DNA from: Anaerolineales bacterium UBA7227
GTDB taxonomy: Bacteria > Chloroflexota > Anaerolineae > Anaerolineales > Villigracilaceae
Assembly (NCBI GenBank): GCA_002473085.1
Contig: DKTP01000110.1
Coordinates: 1-5,416 of the forward strand
DNA length: 5,416 bases
Reading direction: 5' to 3'
Shown: positions 1 through 5,312 of the stretch, piece after piece
Position numbering within the stretch: the first letter of the stretch is position 1
Layout of the letters: each line of letters begins with the position of its first letter
Notes under the pieces: model-generated
The model's input: only the letters and a program-made list of their open reading frames with translations
Told to the model about the DNA's origin: nothing
Databases searched by the model: none
Translations under genes and position numbers: made by a program

Positions 1-1172
1 GGTTCGGCATTTTAAGCGGCTCGGCTGTTAACTTCCTGACCATTTACGCAGCCCGCCTCGGCGCCTCGGCCCTCGAGATCGGCCTCATCGGCGCGGCCTC
101 CGCGGTTGTCAACCTGCTTGTCGCCATCCCAGCCGGGCGCTGGGTGGCGAAGCGCAACACCGGCCTGGCGGTATTCTGGTCTTCGGTCTTCTATCGCCTC
201 GGCTACGCGTTGTGGATTCCCCTGCCGTGGCTCTTCAACGCGCAGGGACAGGTCTGGGCGCTCATTGTCCTCACCTTTCTGATGGCGATCCCCTTAACGC
301 CGCTGGGCGTGGGCTTCAACGCGTTATTCGCCGAAGCCGTCCCGACCGAATACCGCGCCCACGTGGCGGGCGGCCGCAACGTCGTCCTCTCGGTCGCGTA
401 TATTTTAAGTTCCCTCGTCTGCGGACGCATCCTCGACACGGTCGCTTTCCCCGTCGGATATCAGATCGTCTTTGCGATTGGATTCATCGGCGCGGCGATG
501 AGCAGCCTGCACCTCTACTTTGTGCGTCCTCTCAAAAAGGATCGTCCCCCGCGTCTCTCCGACCTTCAACCGGCCGCGTCCTCGCCGGCCAATCCGCCCC
601 GTCAGGTTTCCTCCTCCCTCCGCCTCGACATTTTGCGCGGCCCCTTCGGGGCGATCGTGGGCGTCATGTTCTTTTTTCACCTGGCGCATTACATAGCCAG
701 CCCGATCTATCCGTTGTTCAACGTCAACGTGCTGAAGCTCAACGACGACAACATCGGGATCGGGACGGCGCTCTTCTACGTCACCGTCCTGATCGGCTCC
801 GCGCTGCTTAAGCGCTCGGTGAAACGCCTCGGCCACCAGCGCGTCACCGGCTGGGGGATGATCGGCATGGCCTCTTATCCGTTTTTCCTGGCCCTGTCCA
901 GCCAGGTCTGGCATTTCTACGCGGTCTCCCTGCTGGGCGGGTTTACCTGGGGACTGGCCGGCGGCGCGTACGCCAATTACCTGCTCGAAAATATCCCCGA
1001 CCACGACCGCCCCGCATATCTGGCGTGGTACAACATGGCGCTTAACGCGGGCATCCTCGCGGCATCTTTCCTCGGTCCGCTCATCGCGGATTCCGTCGGC
1101 CTGTCCGTTGCGCTCATCCTCTTCGCTGTGATGCGGGCGCTGGCGGGCGTTGTCATCCTGCGGCGTGGATGA
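1..1172 (+). CDS. MFS transporter, 5' end outside window (partial)
   Basis: The frame is open from the first bases (codons begin at position 3) and ends at TGA 1170-1172, giving 389 visible residues. It encodes a polytopic inner-membrane protein with repeated hydrophobic helices, roughly 10-11 visible. The window seems to open inside the first helix. The loop after helix 2 reads PAGRWVAKR, which fits the motif A position of the major facilitator superfamily. A polar, proline-rich stretch (visible residues about 174-213, near 522-642) separates the N- and C-terminal six-helix halves, as is usual for the family. The second half contains NIPDHDRPAYLAWYN, a cytoplasmic loop seen in MFS_1-type carriers. 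A GTG at 144 could be read as a start, but the frame continues upstream with transmembrane-like sequence, so that is internal. The family moves small solutes or drugs by secondary transport; the substrate cannot be told from this sequence. The gene ends directly against a terminator hairpin. Confidence 0.88.
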   Translation, partial: FGILSGSAVNFLTIYAARLGASALEIGLIGAASAVVNLLVAIPAGRWVAKRNTGLAVFWSSVFYRLGYALWIPLPWLFNAQGQVWALIVLTFLMAIPLTPLGVGFNALFAEAVPTEYRAHVAGGRNVVLSVAYILSSLVCGRILDTVAFPVGYQIVFAIGFIGAAMSSLHLYFVRPLKKDRPPRLSDLQPAASSPANPPRQVSSSLRLDILRGPFGAIVGVMFFFHLAHYIASPIYPLFNVNVLKLNDDNIGIGTALFYVTVLIGSALLKRSVKRLGHQRVTGWGMIGMASYPFFLALSSQVWHFYAVSLLGGFTWGLAGGAYANYLLENIPDHDRPAYLAWYNMALNAGILAASFLGPLIADSVGLSVALILFAVMRALAGVVILRRG

Positions 1173-1208
1173 AAAAGAACAACCCGGCATTTGCCGGGTT
1201 GTTCTTTT
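1173..1208. terminator. Bidirectional intrinsic terminator between MFS gene and tRNA-Asp
   Basis: Bases 1173-1189 and 1192-1208 form a perfect 17-bp inverted repeat around a TT centre (probably a 4-nt loop in RNA). The core is ACCCGGCA/TGCCGGGT and the outer part is A-rich on the left and T-rich on the right. Read rightward the hairpin ends in TTCTTTT. Read leftward it ends in TTCTTTTT. It can therefore end the MFS transcript (stop codon immediately before it) and the tRNA-Asp transcript coming from the other side. Confidence 0.88.
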
Positions 1209-1284
1209 GGCGGTCCCGACGGGATTCGAACCCGCGATCTCGGCCTTGACAGGGCCGCATGTTAGGCCGCTACACCACGGGACC
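1208..1284 (-). tRNA. tRNA-Asp (anticodon GTC)
   Basis: The reverse complement folds as a standard cloverleaf of 77 nt including an encoded CCA. The acceptor stem GGTCCCG pairs with CGGGACC, followed by discriminator G and CCA. The D stem is GTGT/ACAT. The anticodon arm is CGGCC-CTGTCAA-GGCCG with GTC at the anticodon position, and the T arm is GCGGG-TTCGAAT-CCCGT. It decodes GAC/GAT for aspartate. It lies 45 bp downstream of the L,D-transpeptidase gene on the same strand. No clear promoter of its own is visible in that gap, so read-through from the transpeptidase gene is possible. Confidence 0.97.
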
Positions 1285-1329
1285 AGTTCCTAACAGCGGG
1301 CGAGAGTTTACCATACGCAATTAGGCGTG

Positions 1330-2478
1330 TCAATATGCCCCGCCCTGATACAGCGCGGGATCGGTTGGCGTCTGCCCGGAGGGGTCGTGGACGTAGACCC
1401 AGTCGCCGACGTCTGCCCAATCGAACAGCCAGCGCGCGTCCCCAACAGAAAGGTTGACGCATCCGTGCGATTGGGGATAGCCGAAGCGCGTCCGCCAGTA
1501 GGCGCCGTGCAGCGCGCGCGCGCCGTCGAAGTACATCGTGTACGGAACGTTTTCCAGATAGTAGAAATCGGACGGGTCGTTATTCCGCATCGTCTCGGTC
1601 TCTTTTTTCTCAAAAATCTGAAACAGCCCCGGACGCGTCCAGAACGGCTCTAGGCCGGTCGCGATAGCGGTGGCGTAGACGAGTTGGTTGTTGTCGTAGA
1701 CTGCGAGCGTCTGTTCTTTGAGATCAACGTCGATCCAGCGGTTCGTGGACGCGCCCTCCGGCGGCGCGGGGTTCGGCGTGACGAGCGCCACCCGGCGTCC
1801 TTCCACCCACTGGTCGGGGCCGATCATATTCCACTCCATCTCGTTAGCCATTTCGGTGCGGTAAACCTGGACCACCGTAAAGGGCTGGAGAATTTGACCG
1901 GTGTCCGGCGCGTTGTAGCCCGGCGCCGATTTGACGGGAATCTGCTCGAAGGTCCAGCCGAAGGCGACGCGGGGCGTCCCGCGGAAGAGCAGCCCCTGAA
2001 ACTTCGAGATGTCGCCGATGCGGTTGCCGTCTCCGCGCAGCCAGTATCCGCTTTGCGAGAGGAAGTAGTGGCCGCTGTCGTCCATGCTGGTGTAGGAAAT
2101 ATAGACGAAGCCCGGGGTATACGTGAGCGCGTTTTCCGATTTGGCTTGCGCGTCGGCCAGCGAGGAATAAAAACGGGCCGGCGTGTCGTCTGCCACGTGG
2201 AAGTAGCGATAGGGGACCCGCGTCAGCGCGGGGTCGGGCGGATAGGCGGGCAGCGGACGCGGCGGCAAAGTCAAGCCGAGGCGCGCCAGTTCCGTCAGAT
2301 ATGCGGACGGGCCGGCTAGCAGGCAGTCGCCCGGCGCGGACGGATATACGCCCGGCGCGCAGACCACGGCGCCGCTTGCAATTTCGTCGTCCGGCGCGGC
2401 GCCCTGCGCGTTCGCGGGGGCCGGCGTTATGGTCAGGGTCAACAAAAGTAAGACGCGAACAATATTTTTAAATCTCAT
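1330..2478 (-). CDS. Secreted L,D-transpeptidase (YkuD family)
   Basis: This 382-residue protein starts with a Sec-type signal peptide: basic MRFKNIVR, a leucine-rich core and a likely cleavage after ANA (residues 22-24). The C-terminal YkuD domain begins near residue 247 (RWIDVDLKEQTLAVYD) and carries the catalytic signature HGAYWRTRFGYPQSHGCVN, with His324, Ser337, His338 and nucleophile Cys340. Enzymes of this family form 3-3 cross-links in peptidoglycan or attach proteins to it, acting outside the cytoplasmic membrane. Residues about 30-245 show no domain I can name for certain; the stretch before YkuD (VVQVYRTE...QWVEGRRVALV) could be an SH3-like wall-binding fold. The ATG at 2476-2478 is preceded by AGAGG four bases upstream and by an extended -10 promoter. 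The gene is divergent from the signalling operon. Family assignment is firm; the physiological substrate is not known. Confidence 0.95.
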   Translation of the reverse strand: MRFKNIVRVLLLLTLTITPAPANAQGAAPDDEIASGAVVCAPGVYPSAPGDCLLAGPSAYLTELARLGLTLPPRPLPAYPPDPALTRVPYRYFHVADDTPARFYSSLADAQAKSENALTYTPGFVYISYTSMDDSGHYFLSQSGYWLRGDGNRIGDISKFQGLLFRGTPRVAFGWTFEQIPVKSAPGYNAPDTGQILQPFTVVQVYRTEMANEMEWNMIGPDQWVEGRRVALVTPNPAPPEGASTNRWIDVDLKEQTLAVYDNNQLVYATAIATGLEPFWTRPGLFQIFEKKETETMRNNDPSDFYYLENVPYTMYFDGARALHGAYWRTRFGYPQSHGCVNLSVGDARWLFDWADVGDWVYVHDPSGQTPTDPALYQGGAY

Positions 2479-2500
2479 GCAGCCTCTGTGAGTTCGCAGG

Positions 2501-2509
2501 ATTATAGCA
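2501..2509 (-). promoter_or_regulatory. Extended -10 promoter for the L,D-transpeptidase gene
   Basis: The - strand reads TGCTATAAT, a consensus TATAAT with the TGn extension, ending 22 bases before the ATG. No good -35 hexamer is seen 16-18 bp upstream, which is tolerable for an extended -10 promoter. The start of transcription would fall near 2493-2495, giving a leader of under 20 nt that still contains the AGAGG ribosome site. Confidence 0.65.
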
Positions 2510-2559
2510 TGTTCGCCTTACGATTCTGTTGGGTTGACGCCCGATTTTAAATCCAAAAC

Positions 2560-2588
2560 TTGACACAATGCCCTGCGTGTTCTAAAAT
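2560..2588 (+). promoter_or_regulatory. Sigma70-type promoter for the Roadblock-V4R-RR-GT operon
   Basis: TTGACA at 2560-2565 and TAAAAT at 2583-2588 are separated by exactly 17 bp, matching the housekeeping sigma factor consensus in 11 of 12 bases. Transcription would begin near 2595, leaving a leader of about 65 nt before the TTG start at 2660. It lies back-to-back with the transpeptidase promoter; the two -10 elements are about 75 bp apart, so a regulator binding between them could affect both genes. Confidence 0.8.
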
Positions 2589-2615
2589 AGCGTCATCAAA
2601 TTCAAGGATATTCCG

Positions 2616-2640
2616 TTTCCGCGCACGTATACGCGCGAAA
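2616..2640 (+). promoter_or_regulatory. Hairpin in the operon leader, just upstream of the ribosome site
   Basis: TTTC-C-GCGC (2616-2624) pairs with GCGCGAAA (2633-2640) over 8 bp, with one bulged C and an 8-nt loop ACGTATAC. An alternative pairing centred at 2629/2630 gives a 16-bp imperfect palindrome (2622-2637, one mismatch) that could be a protein-binding site instead. The hairpin ends 6 bases before the AAGGAGG ribosome site. There is no U-run after it, so it is not an intrinsic terminator. Its role is inferred only from position. Confidence 0.4.
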
Positions 2641-2646
2641 CCCTGC

Positions 2647-2653
2647 AAGGAGG
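2647..2653 (+). promoter_or_regulatory. Strong Shine-Dalgarno that fixes the TTG start of the Roadblock gene
   Basis: AAGGAGG lies six bases before TTG at 2660. This perfect match and good spacing favour the TTG over the in-frame ATG at 2684, which has no comparable ribosome site. Confidence 0.85.
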
Positions 2654-2659
2654 GTTGCC

Positions 2660-3031
2660 TTGTCGAAGTCCCGTACGCAACAAATGGTGGATCGCCTGCG
2701 CGAGCTGCAGGCTTCTTCTCCAGACATCGAAGCCTCCGCGGTCGTCAGCGTGGATGGTTTGAGCATCGCCTCGGCGCTGCCGCAGGGCGTGGAGGAGGAC
2801 CGCGTCTCGGCCATGTCGGCGGCCATGCTGTCCCTGGGCGAACGTATCGCCGGCGAACTGGGGCGCGGCTCCCTTGAACAGGTCTACATCAAGGGCGAGA
2901 AGGGTTACGTTGTGCTGATGTCGGTCGGGCAGGAAGCCGTGTTGACCGCGCTGGCGCGCGAACAGGCCAAACTCGGCCTGATCTTCCTGGATATGCGCCG
3001 CGCCGCGGAAGACCTGTCGAAATTAATATAA
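2660..3031 (+). CDS. Roadblock/LC7 (MglB-like) domain protein
   Basis: This 123-residue protein is a single Roadblock/LC7 domain. An N-terminal helix (about 6-19) leads into a strand-turn with VVSVDGLSIASALP (28-41), then a long helix SAMSAAMLSLGERIAGELG (50-68), paired strands LEQVYIKGEKGYVVLMSVG (72-90), and a final helix with LGLIFLDMRRAAEDL (105-119). Prokaryotic members dimerise and typically act as adaptors or GTPase-activating partners of small Ras-like GTPases such as MglA; others serve as scaffolds in signalling. It has no signal peptide or membrane segment, so it is cytoplasmic. The start is TTG, chosen from the ribosome site. It is first in a four-gene operon, 11 bp before the V4R gene, and no GTPase gene is present in this window. 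The domain call is firm; the partner is unknown. Confidence 0.92.
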   Translation: MSKSRTQQMVDRLRELQASSPDIEASAVVSVDGLSIASALPQGVEEDRVSAMSAAMLSLGERIAGELGRGSLEQVYIKGEKGYVVLMSVGQEAVLTALAREQAKLGLIFLDMRRAAEDLSKLI

Positions 3032-3042
3032 GTGGAGATTGT

Positions 3043-3678
3043 ATGCCCTTCATCGAAAAAAGCGGTTTGGCTTATCCCAACAAATTCGGCGCCATCCTTT
3101 TTCGCGCCCTCGAAGACGTCATGGGGCGCAACGGCCTCAACGCCATCCTTAACTTGGCCGGCTTGAACCAATATATTGACCAGCCCCTGCCCGACAATCT
3201 GGAAAAAGGCTTCGATTTTGCCGAGGTGGCCGCGGTGAATACGGCCCTCGAAGAGATGTACGGGCCTCGCGGCGGACGCGGCCTTTCCCTGCGCGTGGGC
3301 CGCGCCCTCTTTGCCGACGGCCTGCGGAATTTCGGCGCGCTGGCGGGCGTGGGCGACCTGGCCTTCAAAGTCCTGCCCCTGGGCGCCAAACTCCGCATCG
3401 GTCTGCCGGCCATCGCTAAGATCTTTTCGCAGATCAGCGACCAGCACAGCATCGTGGAAGAGAGAGAGAACGAGTTCATCTACACCATTCACAAATGCTC
3501 CGAATGCTATGGCCGAAGAGGACAAGACAAACCCATCTGCTTTATCGCCACTGGCATCCTGCAGGAAAGTCTGAAATGGGTCTCCGGCGGAAATGAATTC
3601 CGCGTCAACGAATCGAAGTGCATGGCCGCGGGCGACGACGTGTGCGAATACGTGATCCAAAAAGAACCCCTGGCTTAA
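3043..3678 (+). CDS. V4R-domain (4-vinyl reductase-like) sensor protein
   Basis: This 211-residue cytoplasmic protein has a mostly helical N-terminal part (1-135) and a C-terminal V4R domain. The V4R part has the expected spaced Cys/His residues: His150, Cys152, Cys155, Cys166, Cys193 and Cys201, the last two within SKCMAAGDDVCEYVI (191-205). V4R domains are predicted small-molecule binding modules, with metal-binding cysteines in some members. They occur in BchJ-type bacteriochlorophyll proteins, in XylR/DmpR-type regulators that sense aromatic compounds, and as stand-alone archaeal and bacterial proteins. The start codon ATG follows GGAGA by a few bases (3034-3038). Being between a Roadblock gene and a response regulator gene favours a sensing role over an enzymatic one; this is inference. 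The N-terminal region, including GRNGLNAILNLAGL, resembles the helical region often found before V4R. The ligand is unknown. Confidence 0.85.
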   Translation: MPFIEKSGLAYPNKFGAILFRALEDVMGRNGLNAILNLAGLNQYIDQPLPDNLEKGFDFAEVAAVNTALEEMYGPRGGRGLSLRVGRALFADGLRNFGALAGVGDLAFKVLPLGAKLRIGLPAIAKIFSQISDQHSIVEERENEFIYTIHKCSECYGRRGQDKPICFIATGILQESLKWVSGGNEFRVNESKCMAAGDDVCEYVIQKEPLA

Positions 3679-3683
3679 GAGGG
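3679..3683 (+). promoter_or_regulatory. Ribosome site that fixes the GTG start of the response regulator
   Basis: GAGGG follows the V4R stop codon directly and lies three to four bases before GTG 3687-3689. The spacing is short but usable. It makes translation of the two genes likely to be coupled and argues against a start inside the V4R gene. Confidence 0.6.
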
Positions 3684-3686
3684 ACC

Positions 3687-4538
3687 GTGCCAAAAGCCAA
3701 ACAGAAAATCCTTGTTGTCGAAGACGACGTTGACGTTGCCGAGATGTTGACGGCGTATTTCCGCGCCCAGGGTTACGACGTGTTGACCGCCAACTGGGGC
3801 GAAGACGGCGTGCGCGCCTGCCAGGCCAGCCATCCCGACCTCGCCATCCTCGATATCCGCCTGCCCGACATTGACGGCTACGAAGTGGCCCGCCGCCTGC
3901 GCAGCGAACGCCGCACCGCCGACGTCCCGATCATCTTCCTGACCGAGAAACGCGAACGCGCCGACAAGCTTCAGGGACTCGAACTCGGCGCGGACGATTA
4001 CATCACCAAACCATTCGACATCCAGGAACTGCGCCTGCGCGTCCGCAACGCGCTCCAGCGCATCAGCCAGGGGTCGCTCACCAACCCCGTCAGCGGGCTG
4101 CCCGAAGGCGCGCTGGTGGACGAACGGCTGGCAGCCGCGATGCAGGCCGAGGAACAGGCCCTGCTCCTCGTCGCCCTCGAAAATCTCGACGCGTTCCGCG
4201 AGATGTACGGCTTCGTGGCCTCCGACGACGTGCTGCGCGCCTTCAGCGTGATGATCCAAAACACGATAACGGAACTGGGCGCGAAAGACGGTTTCCTCGG
4301 CCATCTTGGCCCGGCGGAATTCGTCGTGGCGCTGCCCATCGCAAACATGCCGGCTGTATACGAACGCCTGCGCAGCCGCCTGACGCAATCGCTCGATTAT
4401 TTCTATCCCATCAAGGACCGCGCCCGCGCGGCCGGGCGCCCCGACAGGCTGACCGTCAAAATGGGCGAGATAAGTCCCGTGAAGCGCTTCCCCAGCGTGG
4501 ATAAACTCAAAATGGAACTGCTGCGACTCAAGCGTTAG
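3687..4538 (+). CDS. Response regulator with receiver domain and degenerate GGDEF domain
   Basis: Starting at GTG 3687 the protein has 283 residues. The N-terminal receiver domain (about 6-124) has the full phosphorylation set: acidic Glu12, Asp13 and Asp14, phospho-acceptor Asp56 (LAILDIRLPDIDGYE), Thr86 and Lys108 in KPF. It should therefore accept phosphate from a histidine kinase, none of which is encoded here. The C-terminal part (about 130-270) keeps the outline of a GGDEF domain (LTNPVSGLP at 131-139, LDAFREMYGF at 167-176, SDDVL at 179-183). The signature itself reads GPAEF (208-212) in place of GGDEF, the first metal-binding Asp position is Asn166, and the substrate-Asn region is about three residues short. 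Diguanylate cyclase activity is thus unlikely; a binding or protein-interaction role is more plausible. The frame could be extended to an ATG at 3618 inside the V4R gene, but the extra residues are not receiver-like. It is third in the operon, 8 bp after the V4R gene. Confidence 0.93.
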   Translation: MPKAKQKILVVEDDVDVAEMLTAYFRAQGYDVLTANWGEDGVRACQASHPDLAILDIRLPDIDGYEVARRLRSERRTADVPIIFLTEKRERADKLQGLELGADDYITKPFDIQELRLRVRNALQRISQGSLTNPVSGLPEGALVDERLAAAMQAEEQALLLVALENLDAFREMYGFVASDDVLRAFSVMIQNTITELGAKDGFLGHLGPAEFVVALPIANMPAVYERLRSRLTQSLDYFYPIKDRARAAGRPDRLTVKMGEISPVKRFPSVDKLKMELLRLKR

Positions 4539-4542
4539 AGGA
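4537..4542 (+). promoter_or_regulatory. Ribosome site overlapping the response regulator stop codon
   Basis: AGAGGA begins inside the TAG stop (4536-4538) and sits a few bases before TTG 4546-4548. It supports the TTG start and suggests translational coupling of the glycosyltransferase to the response regulator. Confidence 0.6.
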
Positions 4543-4545
4543 CAT

Positions 4546-5298
4546 TTGAAGATCGTTGTCATCACTCCCACCTATAACGAAGCGGAGAACCTACCCAGGC
4601 TGGTCTCCGCTCTTTTTTCGCTTCCGCTCGACTTGCGCGTCCTCGTGGTGGACGACGCCAGTCCCGACGGCACCGGCGCCGCGGCCGACGATCTCTCCCG
4701 ACGTTACGCGGGGCGCGTCTCCGTCATCCACCGCGCCGGGAAGCAGGGCCTGCGGACAGCCTACCTCGAGGGGTTCGCGTCCGCCCTCGCGTCCGACGCC
4801 GACGCCATCGTCCAGATGGACGCGGACTTCTCCCACGACCCGTCCGCGCTGGCGGGGATGGTCGAACGTCTCGCCGCCTGCGACGTCGTGCTGGGTTCCC
4901 GCTACGTGGAAGGCGGCTCTGTGGACGAACGTTGGCCGCTCTGGCGGAAGGGACTGAGCGCCTTCGGAAACTTCTACGCCCGCGCCATCCTGGGCCTGCC
5001 CCTGCGAGACGTGACGACGGGCTACCGCATGTGGCGCCGCGAGACGTTGGAAGGCCTGCCGCTCGACCGCATCCGCGCGAACGGCTACATCTTTTTAGTG
5101 GAAATGGCTTATCTGGCGCGCTGTCTCGAGTATCAAATCGGAGAGGCGCCCATCCATTTTGCGGACCGGCGCTGGGGAAAATCGAAGATGTCGTTCAAGA
5201 TTCAAGCCGAAGCCGCCGTGCGCGTCTGGCAGGTGCTATGGCGTTACCGCGATTTAAGGAAAAGGGGAAAGAGCGCGAGGCTGAACGGTCGTTCGTAG
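4546..5298 (+). CDS. Family 2 glycosyltransferase, polyprenol-phosphate mannosyltransferase-like
   Basis: This 250-residue protein has a GT-A fold of family GT2. Visible motifs are PTYNEAENL (8-16), the nucleotide-binding VDDASPDGT (35-43), GLRTAYLEGF (68-77), the metal-binding QMDADFSHDP (90-99), GSRYVEGGSV (117-126), DVTTGYRM (155-162), NGYIFLVEM (179-187) and DRRWGKSKMS (207-216). This set is typical of dolichol- or polyprenol-phosphate mannose synthases, which move a sugar from a nucleotide sugar to a lipid phosphate at the cytoplasmic face of the membrane. There is no C-terminal membrane domain, so it would be the short, peripheral form. The sugar (mannose or glucose) cannot be fixed from sequence alone. 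It starts at TTG just after the response regulator stop (7-bp gap), the last gene of the operon. It converges on an rsmA-like gene with nine bases between the stop codons. Co-transcription with signalling genes may be regulatory or incidental. Confidence 0.92.
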   Translation: MKIVVITPTYNEAENLPRLVSALFSLPLDLRVLVVDDASPDGTGAAADDLSRRYAGRVSVIHRAGKQGLRTAYLEGFASALASDADAIVQMDADFSHDPSALAGMVERLAACDVVLGSRYVEGGSVDERWPLWRKGLSAFGNFYARAILGLPLRDVTTGYRMWRRETLEGLPLDRIRANGYIFLVEMAYLARCLEYQIGEAPIHFADRRWGKSKMSFKIQAEAAVRVWQVLWRYRDLRKRGKSARLNGRS

Positions 5299-5312
5299 GC
5301 GGAGCGCCTACG
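5294..5312. terminator. Hairpin between convergent genes, containing both stop codons
   Basis: CGTAGGCG (5294-5301) and CGCCTACG (5305-5312) form a perfect 8-bp stem with a GAG loop. The TAG stop of the glycosyltransferase lies in the left arm and the TAG stop of the opposite gene in the right arm. There is no T-run on either side, so it is not a classical intrinsic terminator; it may still slow polymerase, protect 3' ends, or be a copy of a dispersed palindrome. Confidence 0.4.

Noticed and set aside
144..146. GTG as the start of a 342-aa transporter
   Set aside because: The frame stays open to the window edge with sequence that looks like helices 1-2 and motif A of an MFS protein, so the true start is outside the window.
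405..1190. Long - strand open frame opposite the MFS gene
   Set aside because: Its composition is rich in charged residues without any recognisable motif and it mirrors the codon structure of the transporter gene; it also runs through the terminator.
1312..1327. Short inverted repeat ACGC/GCGT between the transpeptidase and tRNA genes as a terminator
   Set aside because: Only four base pairs with no T-run; not distinguishable from chance.
1684..2319. + strand open frame inside the L,D-transpeptidase gene
   Set aside because: The opposite strand encodes a full signal peptide and YkuD catalytic motif; the + strand product has no family features.
2534..2539. TTGACG as a second -35 box
   Set aside because: No acceptable -10 hexamer is found 16-18 bp downstream; TTGACA at 2560 is far better.
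3459..3469. AG dinucleotide run in the V4R gene as a phase-variation tract
   Set aside because: Only five and a half repeat units, in a region encoding an ordinary Glu/Arg-rich segment; too short to suggest slippage control.
3618..3686. ATG 3618 as the start of the response regulator
   Set aside because: It would overlap the V4R gene by 61 bases and add a basic, non-receiver leader; GTG 3687 has a ribosome site and begins right before the first receiver strand.
3675..4571. Long - strand open frame opposite the response regulator
   Set aside because: It is a reverse-strand shadow of a gene with clear receiver motifs in a GC-rich genome, and it has no recognisable domain.
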